This document shows, piece by piece, positions 21,078 through 27,589 of a DNA stretch of 27,590 bases. A model generated the notes under the pieces. That model did no database searches. It saw only the letters and a program-made list of their open reading frames with translations, and was not told the DNA's origin. Each line of letters starts with the position of its first letter. Position 1 is the stretch's first letter. This DNA is from CAZJZH01 sp964550465. Its GTDB lineage: Bacteria > Patescibacteriota > Patescibacteriia > JACRDY01. The DNA lies in assembly GCA_964550465.1 (NCBI GenBank), contig CAZJZH010000007.1, forward strand, positions 1 to 27,590, in the 5' to 3' direction. The position numbers and the translations under genes were made by a program.

Positions 21078-22112
21078 TTACTGCATTTTCCAAGCCAACT
21101 CCTGGCCAGCCCAAAACGGTACGATGCCATTGATGATGGGTGGTACCAGCCACGATTGTCGCTTGAGCGTGATAGTACCGTCATTCAGTGGCAGACCATA
21201 AAACTCGGCCCCGAACTGTGAGGTGAAGGCTACCAATGCATTCAGCGCCTGCTCTCGATCAAACAACTGAGCCAGTACCTCAGGCAGGACTGGCGCTGAG
21301 TACACCCCGCAGGCGCCATGAGCACATTCCTTATTACCTACCGTATGTGGCGCACTGTCAGAACCGAGGAAGAATTTAGGGTTCCCACTAATAGCTACGG
21401 CTACCAGCGCATCACGATCCTGGAAGCGCTTCGGCGTGGGCATGCAGGCATGGTGCGGATGGACACCATCACCGATGACATCATTGAGCGTATGCCACAA
21501 ATGATGGGCGGTAATGGTAGCCGCTACATTATCATCCATACGATGAATCATCTTGACTGCTGCTGCGGTAGTGATGTGCTCCAGGACAATCTTGGCCTGA
21601 GGCAACCTCTCCACCAACCGCTGGAATACCTCCGTCAGGAAATACTGCTCGCGATCAGTAACCAACAATCGATCAGCTCCCACCTCACCGTGAATCAGGA
21701 TCAGCATGCCACAATCAGCCATGGCCTTGAAGGTATCCTGAATCGCCGGTGAGAAGAAATCTCGCAGGCCGTTGTCCGAGTTGGTGGTAACACCTAGTGG
21801 GTAAATTTTACCCGCCACCGCGCCAGCTTGATGGGCTTTCTGAATCATGTACGGCGTAGTGTCATCCCGAATCTGGATAGTCATCAATGGTCTGAAGGTG
21901 TGATCAGGTGCGGTCACCTCCAGCACTTCCATGATCTGACCATAGTACTTCAGTACATCAGCTGCCGTACGAATGGGTGGTCGTGTGTTGGGCATGATGA
22001 TGGCTCGGCCAGCATAGCGCACTGTTTGTCTGGCGACTAACCCCAAGCGCTCATCTCGTCGAAAATGAACATGCAGGTCATCGAATCGTCGCACCGTAAT
22101 CTTATTAACCAT
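21078..22112 (-). CDS. pyrC: Dihydroorotase (PyrC type)
   Basis: It catalyses the reversible ring closure of carbamoyl-aspartate to dihydroorotate in de novo pyrimidine synthesis. The 344-residue protein carries the binuclear-zinc set: 'DLHVHFR' (H14, H16), carboxylated lysine in 'AGKIYPLG' (K102), 'LIHGEV' (H141), 'LEHITT' (H179) and 'LGSDSAPH' (D252). Length and order match the class II PyrC of E. coli type. No other pyr gene is nearby. GGAGG stands 8 nt before the ATG, and an intrinsic hairpin lies in the 137-nt gap upstream. Confidence 0.96.
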   Translation of the reverse strand: MVNKITVRRFDDLHVHFRRDERLGLVARQTVRYAGRAIIMPNTRPPIRTAADVLKYYGQIMEVLEVTAPDHTFRPLMTIQIRDDTTPYMIQKAHQAGAVAGKIYPLGVTTNSDNGLRDFFSPAIQDTFKAMADCGMLILIHGEVGADRLLVTDREQYFLTEVFQRLVERLPQAKIVLEHITTAAAVKMIHRMDDNVAATITAHHLWHTLNDVIGDGVHPHHACMPTPKRFQDRDALVAVAISGNPKFFLGSDSAPHTVGNKECAHGACGVYSAPVLPEVLAQLFDREQALNALVAFTSQFGAEFYGLPLNDGTITLKRQSWLVPPIINGIVPFWAGQELAWKMQ

Positions 22113-22156
22113 TAGGTCAGCCTCCTTGGTGGTTGTCGTAGCTGCTACATGGGTAC

Positions 22157-22185
22157 AAAAAATCCTTGATACTGCCGCATCAAGG
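22157..22185 (-). terminator. Intrinsic terminator between the PH-like gene and pyrC
   Basis: On the minus strand CCTTGAT pairs with ATCAAGG around an 8-nt loop, followed by ATTTTTTG. It ends the 22729-22250 transcript; since no clear promoter is seen between it and pyrC, it could equally be an attenuator in a pyrC leader. Confidence 0.8.
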
Positions 22186-22249
22186 GTTCATCATCACTAT
22201 CACTAACTTGCTTCGGCACCTCCCTGTCTATTGCCAAAGAACATGTCTA

Positions 22250-22729
22250 TTAGACGGAGTCTATCATGGTTTGAGACAGTTGGCTAGTCTGCAATAATTG
22301 TCGCGCCTGCTCAATAGCAGCAGCTAATTCCTCTGGCTCATCAGTACCAATCCGATAGACTGCTCCATCCCCCATGACAATCTCAACTGCGTCAAAACCC
22401 GAAACATTAAAAATGGTCATCCGCGGCCACAGCCAGACCCGCACTCCCCAACCGTAATACCACTTGTTACGCACCACCCGGACAGCGGTAATGTCTGACA
22501 ATGCAAATGTCCGCCGGACAATACCGTAGCCAATCCGCAGTCGCAATTGGTGGTCATCAATAGTGACCGTCAATGTAGCAAATGAAGCCACAATAGCTGC
22601 TACCACCAACGTAAAAATAGTCGCCCAAAAGGCGATATCCAATTGGTAGGCAACCACGATGGCGTAGACAAAAACCAATACACCAATGCCGATCATCAAA
22701 TGACCGATTTGAGTGTGCTTATAGTGCAT
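22250..22729 (-). CDS. Two-helix membrane protein with PH-like domain
   Basis: The 159-residue protein has two membrane helices (about 10-29 and 33-52). A soluble domain follows, beginning 'LTVTIDDHQLRLRIGYGIVRRTFALSDITAVRVVRN' and continuing to 'VEIVMGDGAVYRIGTDEPEELAAAIEQA'. This layout matches bacterial PH-like (YdbT/DUF) domains, where the 'F.l.dI..v' and 'GtddPeeLa..I' blocks recur. Function is unknown. It has its own near-leaderless promoter and a terminator, so it is monocistronic. Confidence 0.72.
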   Translation of the reverse strand: MHYKHTQIGHLMIGIGVLVFVYAIVVAYQLDIAFWATIFTLVVAAIVASFATLTVTIDDHQLRLRIGYGIVRRTFALSDITAVRVVRNKWYYGWGVRVWLWPRMTIFNVSGFDAVEIVMGDGAVYRIGTDEPEELAAAIEQARQLLQTSQLSQTMIDSV

Positions 22730-22737
22730 ATATGCCT

Positions 22738-22746
22738 AGTCTAGCA
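22738..22746 (-). promoter_or_regulatory. Extended -10 promoter (TGCTAGACT), near-leaderless
   Basis: TGC-TAGACT on the minus strand ends 8 nt before the ATG at 22729. It repeats the TGC-extended form seen at 10313-10321. Confidence 0.5.
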
Positions 22747-22786
22747 CAACAGTGGTAATCTGCGCATCTCTTGAGTGTTGTCATTC

Positions 22787-22852
22787 GGTGCCTCAGGCTT
22801 GTTCGAATCCCTCAGTATCATTTGGGTGCCTCGGGCTTGTTCGAATCCCTCA
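22787..22852 (+). repeat. Two 28-nt direct repeats resembling a tRNA variable arm plus T arm
   Basis: Copies at 22787-22814 and 22825-22852 (spacing 38 nt) match at 27 of 28 positions. Each contains GCCTCRGGC, which folds as the variable-arm hairpin of a class II tRNA, and GTTCGAATCCCTCA, identical to part of the T arm of the nearby tRNA-Val but in the opposite orientation. There is no full cloverleaf, so these look like tRNA-derived fragments. Confidence 0.7.
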
Positions 22853-22863
22853 ACTCTATAGTG

Positions 22864-22902
22864 AAATCAAAGAAGCAGTGACAAGCACTGCTCCTTTGAT
22901 TT
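22864..22902 (-). terminator. Long hairpin terminator of tRNA-Val
   Basis: AAATCAAAG-A-AGCAGTG (22864-22880) pairs with CACTGCT-C-CTTTGATTT (22886-22902) with one mismatch and a 5-nt loop: 16 base pairs. On the minus strand it begins at the discriminator base. The inner AGCAGTG stem followed by TCTTTGATTT can act as an intrinsic terminator. Confidence 0.7.
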
Positions 22903-22975
22903 GGGTGCTGAGGGATTCGAACCCCCGGCCTCCTCGGTGTAAACGAGGCGCTCTAACCAACTGAGCTAAGCACCC
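22902..22975 (-). tRNA. tRNA-Val (anticodon TAC), CCA not encoded
   Basis: The minus strand reads GGGTGCTTAGCTCAGTTGG... with acceptor GGGTGCT/AGCACCC, anticodon stem CCTCG/CGAGG around TTTACAC (anticodon TAC), and T loop TTCGAAT on a 5-bp stem with one G-T. The discriminator is A at 22902 and the next bases are AAT, so CCA must be added enzymatically, unlike tRNA-Asp at 2564. Confidence 0.96.
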
Positions 22976-23007
22976 TTATATGTTTATACATCATACCAAC
23001 TGCCTAT

Positions 23008-23052
23008 CCGCTCACGAAGCCGGAGGCTGAGATGAGCGGGAGCTAAGCACCC
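23008..23052. repeat. Hairpin element fused to a 13-nt copy of the tRNA-Val 5' end
   Basis: CCGCTCA (23008-23014) and TGAGCGG (23033-23039) enclose an inner GCC-GGA-GGC hairpin. Directly adjoining is GAGCTAAGCACCC (23040-23052), identical to 22963-22975, the first 13 nt of tRNA-Val read on the minus strand. It is too short to be a tRNA. It looks REP-like. Confidence 0.6.
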
Positions 23053-23061
23053 ACAATATAA

Positions 23062-23144
23062 CAATGACCATTACCCTATAACCTGCGCCTTCACCAAGGT
23101 TTCAGCGAGGTAAGTAGCTGACAATTAACTATTAACGTATAACG
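23062..23144. repeat. Degenerate heptamer tract
   Basis: Around 23062-23089 successive 7-nt words end in C (CAATGAC, CATTACC, CTATAAC, CTGCGCC), and 23124-23144 is ATTAACT, ATTAACG, TATAACG. The second set belongs to the ATTANC/T family seen at 211-245 and 6289-6316. Apart from these and the hairpin element, the 255-nt gap 22976-23230 shows no gene. Confidence 0.45.
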
Positions 23145-23181
23145 GGGATATGATAGCGGAAAGGAGAAAATTTTTCAAGAG

Positions 23182-23215
23182 CAAGAAAATCGCCACACCG
23201 CATAGGTGTGGCGAT
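23182..23215 (-). terminator. Intrinsic terminator of the M23 peptidase gene
   Basis: ATCGCCACACC (23189-23199) and its exact complement (23205-23215) flank a 5-nt loop; on the minus strand TTTTCTTG follows. The 11-bp stem lies 16 nt after the stop codon. Confidence 0.9.
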
Positions 23216-23230
23216 ACCTGTTATGTGTGA

Positions 23231-25300
23231 TTATTCGGGCCAGCAGACATCTTCGTCGCACTGACCGCCGATGACCTGCCATTGGCTAAAATCCAGATAC
23301 TTGGGCGCACCGTTGTGTTGCATCACCTTGATGGTGAACGGTTCATCGATAGGACGATAGACGGTACTGACTGGCAGCGTCGCGCTTTCCAGATTGTACC
23401 GCCGACGATTTGTCCGCCAAATCTCTATCTGCTTCAGTCGGTTGGCTTGCAGCGGTTTTGTTAGACCAACAATCCCACCGTCTTCATCGATTTCCCATTC
23501 AAAATCAATCAAGGCGCCATGCGGACCATCATACAATACCAGTCGAGGGCCAACTGGTTCAGGCACAACCGCTTCGACCTCAGCAATTTCATCTACCACC
23601 TCAGCCGGACCAACCGCCACCAGTGACAAGTCAGTCAGCTCTAACTTCCCTACTGGCAAACCGGTAAAGAAGTGAAGACGGGCCTCATCGGCGCTAGCAT
23701 CAGTTGTCAGCTGACACGCAAACGATTGCCACTCATCATCCGCCTGCAACTGACAGACATCGCTCAGCAACAACTCGGCCGTTCGCTCATAGGTCGGAGT
23801 GGCGTCTAGATACTGAGCTGCTGCTAGCGCTGCTTGAAAGTCTCGGCTGCCTTGGGGACTGCGCGCCCTACCAGTCAACTGGTAGACCATGTCAGCCTCA
23901 ACCGGAAAGACGAAGTAGTTGTGCGTAAACATCTGCACATCAGTCACTTGGCTGATCCCATCGCTGGCATCAGCATCCATGATGATCATGCAGCCAGTGT
24001 CTGGACACTGATAGTACCCGTTGGTAATACTGCCACGAGCGCTGAAACTCCAGCCTGCCGCGCCACAGACATCACCATCACCATCGAACAGTAAACCGTC
24101 GTACTGGGCTTGGTGCGCTGCCCGACTAAGGTTTTCCAGATGAGTGCAGGGCCACGTACTCCCAGTTGATTTTTTGGATTGCTGACTAGCAAAGTCACCC
24201 AGCTGGATGGTGATCCGTTGGCTATGCTGACGATACTCCAACCGACCGTGCTGAAAGATCTGGAAGGAACCACTGCCATCATCCAGCGGCTGTTCATCCA
24301 TGGTAGGAGCGCCTAGGTCAAGCGGACCGAAGATAGCACTGCTATCACCCTCAACCGTGACGTTACAGGTGGCAGCATCGACGCCTTTGTAGGCACACCA
24401 GAAACCATCGCGAACGTGATAGGCGGCATCGGCATCGGGGTTGTAGATGATAGCCGACTCACAGGCACCGGGCGCCTGACAGGCCGGGTCATCAAAACGC
24501 TTGAAGTCCTGCACCCACAAACCATACCAGTCATGGACGTACTGCCCACCGCCGTTGTCGAATGGCGTGCCAACAACTGCATAGGTGTTGCGCTCATGGG
24601 CCTGACGGAAAGCGTCTGTATGCCACCACGCCTCGTTTACTGATACGCCCGCCATCAACAGTGATATCGCTGCCGACGGCGCGGTAAAGTGCGGTGCCTG
24701 GACCTGGTTACCATAATCATAGCCCAGATTACTGGTAATGTTGGTGTTGAGCAAAATACCCATGTGTAGATGCTCCAAGCCATCACCGTTATGGTCGGGA
24801 GAAACGCCGTCCCACGGATGAGAGCTGTCGTTGATATACCCGATGATATCTCCAGCTCGCACCACATCACCCTGTTGCCAGGTCAGCTGCGGACCGCCGC
24901 GCGCCTGACTAGCGCGCATGTGACCGTAGATAGAGCGAATGTACCGAACAAACTGACTATGGCCATTGGCATCAACAAACTCGTACGGCTGACCAAGGTC
25001 ATGCTCAATGACCGCGTATAACTCACCAAACCCACCTACCTGACCATTACTCAGATAGAAGCCGTCGGCCTTATACGCTACTACAACACCGTCACCAATG
25101 GCGCGAATAGCAGTGCCTTCCCGCAAATCAACATCTTCGCCCAAGTGGACTTGATCGTAGTAAAACGAGCGACCGTTGTACCAGTTAAAATACTGTTCAA
25201 CCGGCACGGGAAATTGCCACCGCTCACTGGCTGCCGCGTTAGCGGTGAGCGTGGTGCTGATCACCAGCACAAACATCATCAGTCTCCATAGTCGTCGCAT
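23231..25300 (-). CDS. Secreted M23-family peptidase with C-terminal extension
   Basis: M23 (LytM-type) enzymes are zinc endopeptidases that cut peptidoglycan cross-bridges. The 689-residue product has a signal peptide (MRRLWRLMMFVLVISTTLTA, cleavage near A22-A24). The M23 domain follows (about 40-195): 'VHLGEDVDL' (H52, D56), 'AIGDGVVVAY', 'YGHM' (H127) and 'GLEHLHMG' (H177, H179), so the zinc site is intact. About 490 residues follow with no membrane segment, many cysteines, and a region 'FVFPVEADMVYQLTGRARS' near 480-500 that may be a carbohydrate-binding-like beta domain. I start at 25300 because GGAG lies 9-10 nt upstream and it gives a clean signal peptide. It probably remodels the cell wall or attacks a host or neighbour wall. 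Confidence 0.87.
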   Translation of the reverse strand: MRRLWRLMMFVLVISTTLTANAAASERWQFPVPVEQYFNWYNGRSFYYDQVHLGEDVDLREGTAIRAIGDGVVVAYKADGFYLSNGQVGGFGELYAVIEHDLGQPYEFVDANGHSQFVRYIRSIYGHMRASQARGGPQLTWQQGDVVRAGDIIGYINDSSHPWDGVSPDHNGDGLEHLHMGILLNTNITSNLGYDYGNQVQAPHFTAPSAAISLLMAGVSVNEAWWHTDAFRQAHERNTYAVVGTPFDNGGGQYVHDWYGLWVQDFKRFDDPACQAPGACESAIIYNPDADAAYHVRDGFWCAYKGVDAATCNVTVEGDSSAIFGPLDLGAPTMDEQPLDDGSGSFQIFQHGRLEYRQHSQRITIQLGDFASQQSKKSTGSTWPCTHLENLSRAAHQAQYDGLLFDGDGDVCGAAGWSFSARGSITNGYYQCPDTGCMIIMDADASDGISQVTDVQMFTHNYFVFPVEADMVYQLTGRARSPQGSRDFQAALAAAQYLDATPTYERTAELLLSDVCQLQADDEWQSFACQLTTDASADEARLHFFTGLPVGKLELTDLSLVAVGPAEVVDEIAEVEAVVPEPVGPRLVLYDGPHGALIDFEWEIDEDGGIVGLTKPLQANRLKQIEIWRTNRRRYNLESATLPVSTVYRPIDEPFTIKVMQHNGAPKYLDFSQWQVIGGQCDEDVCWPE

Positions 25301-25346
25301 CTTGCATACTCCTTGTGTGCTCTGTGGCACACTGTTGTGGTGTCAA

Positions 25347-25364
25347 TGAACACGATTGTGTTCA
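25347..25364. promoter_or_regulatory. 18-bp palindrome upstream of the M23 gene, possible operator
   Basis: TGAACAC-GATT-GTGTTCA is a perfect 7-4-7 inverted repeat, 47 nt upstream of the M23 start. It abuts a minus-strand TTGACA at 25346-25341, though no good -10 stands at the right distance. The size and symmetry suit a dimeric repressor site. Confidence 0.45.
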
Positions 25365-25379
25365 ATCAGTGTATGCATC

Positions 25380-25406
25380 ATAAAAGACGGAGCATGAGCT
25401 CCGTCT
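25380..25406 (-). terminator. Intrinsic terminator of the 26473-25430 gene
   Basis: AGACGGAGC (25385-25393) and GCTCCGTCT (25398-25406) form a 9-bp stem with a 4-nt loop, followed on the minus strand by TTTTA. Confidence 0.85.
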
Positions 25407-25429
25407 AAATTATTTCTGTCTATTTTTTA

Positions 25430-26473
25430 TTATCCGCAATTAAGGCAACCGCTACTCTGAATCAGCTGACCGTACGGTTTTAATTTGAGAATTTCAGTCA
25501 AGGGTACAGTCTGTGGTAGCGACCAACCACGACACTGGCTGGCTGGGCCAGCCAGGCACGCTGCTCCAGGCACAAAGCCAATATCTTCTAGCACTGATAG
25601 TAGCTCTGTCGACGGCTCATCATATAACACAATCTGCGGCTGCAATCTATACTGCCCATCATCAACACCAAATACTGCTTGCATCCGCTCACTGCTACAA
25701 TCGGCTGCCGTGAACAGTTGCCCTAAATACCCGCTAGGATATTTATTTCGATTAATAGGATAGGCTTGACCAATAGCTGTTGACACTGGCGCAGTGGTAC
25801 AAAAATATTCCTCACTCCAAAAAAAATCATCTTGATTCGACGTACCGTCTAATGACAGTACCACCTGCTCAAAGACAGCCAGATTATCACAACCGCTATT
25901 GGCCACCTTGGTTGTCTCAACCAAGAACACCGCTCCGTCGTCACGAATGACGTACGAATGAATGGTGGTGTTTAAATCATGACTGACGTACGTATAGATA
26001 TCACCCTGCGACTGATGCTTCATGACAGTAACATCTTCTACGCCTTTTTCGTGGATAATGTAGTCAGTGACGATTGTATACTGCTCAGGCAGCTGACCAT
26101 CTGTTGGCAATGCTGCTAAATCAACATAGCGCTGCACCGTTACCACATCAGTCACCTCACCATGAGTATCTACTGCTAATTGATCAGTATGCGGGCCACG
26201 CAGTTCAACCTGAGCTGTATGCACTAACTCAGTTGCCTGCCATCCAGCCGGATACGCAAACGAGATACTGCCATCACTACTGGTGTAGGTGCGGTCTGAT
26301 GCTGCTAGGTCTGCAGAGGCACAACTCCACAGAGCGGCTGGTACGATATTTTCTCTAATCAATTGCGCCCGGTCAAACGGACTGCCCCACTGCTGAACCA
26401 GAAAATGCATCATGCCGATAAAGATAGCGATGAGGATGGTCAAAATACCCAACTGAATCAAGATAACGCGCAT
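25430..26473 (-). CDS. Membrane-anchored extracytoplasmic protein ending in CLNCG, unknown
   Basis: The 347-residue product starts MRVILIQLGILTILIAIFIG, a signal anchor. I reject the upstream ATG at 26647 because it would overlap the terminator of the previous gene. The ectodomain has 'SISFAYPAGW' (about 69-78), a motif of PsbP-like or lipoprotein-type surface domains. A repeat of that domain is not obvious. Cysteines are spread through the ectodomain and the protein ends 'SSGCLNCG', a C-terminal CxxC. DsbA at 7094-7687 could oxidise it. It is monocistronic with TATAAT about 25 nt upstream (minus strand) and no Shine-Dalgarno. No family is recognised. Confidence 0.72.
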   Translation of the reverse strand: MRVILIQLGILTILIAIFIGMMHFLVQQWGSPFDRAQLIRENIVPAALWSCASADLAASDRTYTSSDGSISFAYPAGWQATELVHTAQVELRGPHTDQLAVDTHGEVTDVVTVQRYVDLAALPTDGQLPEQYTIVTDYIIHEKGVEDVTVMKHQSQGDIYTYVSHDLNTTIHSYVIRDDGAVFLVETTKVANSGCDNLAVFEQVVLSLDGTSNQDDFFWSEEYFCTTAPVSTAIGQAYPINRNKYPSGYLGQLFTAADCSSERMQAVFGVDDGQYRLQPQIVLYDEPSTELLSVLEDIGFVPGAACLAGPASQCRGWSLPQTVPLTEILKLKPYGQLIQSSGCLNCG

Positions 26474-26556
26474 AGATGTGTTATGACTAAAAATAAGAAT
26501 TATAAGCAGGCACAAAACCTGCACCGCTAGCATAGCACAGCTGCTTAAAATTTTTC

Positions 26557-26588
26557 TAAAAAATAAAACCCCACATTGTGACGCGGGG
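26557..26588 (-). terminator. Intrinsic terminator of the 26912-26607 gene
   Basis: On the minus strand CCCC-(GCGT)-CAC-AAT-GTG-GGGG forms a bulged stem followed by TTTTATTTTTT. The 26474-26606 gap contains this terminator and the promoter region of the next gene only. Confidence 0.85.
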
Positions 26589-26606
26589 CTGTAGGAACAA
26601 CTGTGA

Positions 26607-26912
26607 TTAATACACATACCACCGTGCCGCATTGAGCGCCCATACAAAACTGATGATTGTCATGATACTACAGGCAATCATCAGGCCAAATGACAACAGA
26701 CGTTGGTCTTCTCCGGCTTTGTAGGCAAAGCCAGCTGTGGCTATCAACAAAAGCACTGGAATACCAATCCATGACAAGACTACTACGTCAATTGGAAGTA
26801 CCGGGTCAAAATGAATCATCAACCCATACAACACTGCGCCGGTCAGCATAGCCCAGGATCCAGAGGCTACATCACTGCTTTGCCTCGTATTGTCAGCACA
26901 CGAATCGTTCAT
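26607..26912 (-). CDS. Small three-helix membrane protein, unknown
   Basis: The 101-residue protein has a polar N-terminus (MNDSCADNTRQSSDVASG). Hydrophobic segments follow at about 20-36, 41-63 and 74-92, ending 'WALNAARWYVY'. A good ribosome binding site (GGAGAGGT, 5-6 nt before ATG) supports the start. It lies between two terminators, so it is a single-gene transcript. A weak TTGACA occurs at 27004-26999 without a matching -10. No family is recognised. Confidence 0.72.
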   Translation of the reverse strand: MNDSCADNTRQSSDVASGSWAMLTGAVLYGLMIHFDPVLPIDVVVLSWIGIPVLLLIATAGFAYKAGEDQRLLSFGLMIACSIMTIISFVWALNAARWYVY

Positions 26913-27010
26913 GTCTTACCTCTCCTGTTGAGGGATATGTGAGTATGATCAAAAGAACTTAACTAACATGCCACTAGCTAATCACGATCACGTCAAGCTG
27001 TCAATCATCG

Positions 27011-27053
27011 AAAACAAAAGCCCCACCATCTCTCTTTCAGAGTTATGGTGGGG
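27011..27053 (-). terminator. Intrinsic terminator of the 27439-27071 gene
   Basis: CCCCACCAT (27021-27029) and ATGGTGGGG (27045-27053) form a 9-bp stem with an inner CTCT/AGAG pairing; on the minus strand TTTTGTTTTC follows. Confidence 0.9.
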
Positions 27054-27070
27054 GTGTGTGATCGTGCCTG

Positions 27071-27439
27071 TTATGAGCCATCAAAACATGGTGACTCGAC
27101 ACATGTTTCAGCTGCTGGCGAAAGCTGCTGGAATAGATCATCATTGATGATCGGCGGGACAGCGTCCGGAAACAGATCCGACTGACCGAAACTGGCTCCC
27201 GCTTGCATCATCATCAAGAGATCAGCCGGCACGGCAATGTGCATGTCTCCATACTTCATCACTACCATTGGCAATTCGTATTGCTGGCCATGTGAGTCCT
27301 GGAGAGTCATCAGCGCTACGCCCATGTCTTCGCTTGAAAACTCAACTGACGTTACCTGATCAGTGCTCACTAACACCAGCGCTTGTAGTAGCAATGTCAC
27401 TATGACACCACCTATGAATCCGACAAAAATTCTTCCCAT
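27071..27439 (-). CDS. Small signal-anchored protein, 122 residues, unknown
   Basis: An N-terminal hydrophobic helix (about 5-25, 'FVGFIGGVIVTLLLQALVLV') is followed by a soluble extracytoplasmic part of about 95 residues. That part has Met-rich stretches (MVVMKYGDMHIA, LLMMMQAG) and a C-terminal pair of cysteines in 'ETCVESPCFDGS'. GGAGGG stands 7 nt before the ATG. The upstream gene's stop overlaps this ribosome binding site, so the two are co-translated. No family is recognised. Confidence 0.75.
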   Translation of the reverse strand: MGRIFVGFIGGVIVTLLLQALVLVSTDQVTSVEFSSEDMGVALMTLQDSHGQQYELPMVVMKYGDMHIAVPADLLMMMQAGASFGQSDLFPDAVPPIINDDLFQQLSPAAETCVESPCFDGS

Positions 27440-27451
27440 GACACACCCTCC

Positions 27452-27589
27452 TTATGATGCACTCCAGTATGACACATGGATTAGTGACAAGATACCTACA
27501 CTGGCCAAGAATAAGACACCAGCGAAAACGATCAAAAAACGAGCAAACACCAAGTCACCATCAATCGCGCCATTGTGGTAGCGCTGCCG
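27452..27589 (-). CDS. C-terminal end of a membrane protein, cut by the right window edge
   Basis: An open minus-strand frame of 45 codons runs from the window edge to a TAA at 27452-27454. It encodes 'RQRYHNGAIDGDLVFARF' followed by a hydrophobic helix 'LIVFAGVLFLASVGILSLI' and the end 'HVSYWSAS'. The TAA immediately precedes the GGAGGG of the next gene, a typical operon junction. Too little is present to assign a family. Confidence 0.65.
   Translation of the reverse strand, partial: RQRYHNGAIDGDLVFARFLIVFAGVLFLASVGILSLIHVSYWSAS

Noticed and set aside
22787..22852. Possible CRISPR array (two 28-nt repeats, 10-nt gap)
   Set aside because: Only two copies, a 10-nt spacer far below CRISPR size, a repeat that is plainly tRNA-like, and no cas genes in the window.
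23394..24870. Open frames on both strands inside the M23 gene
   Set aside because: Overlap a long gene with a clear signal peptide and active site; none has its own ribosome binding site.
26473..26647. 58-residue N-terminal extension of the CLNCG protein
   Set aside because: It would start upstream of, and run through, the terminator of the preceding gene; the ATG at 26473 gives a clean signal anchor.
27363..27581. Plus-strand frame at the right edge
   Set aside because: It runs antisense to the anchored-protein gene and to a better-supported minus-strand membrane protein end with operon-like spacing.
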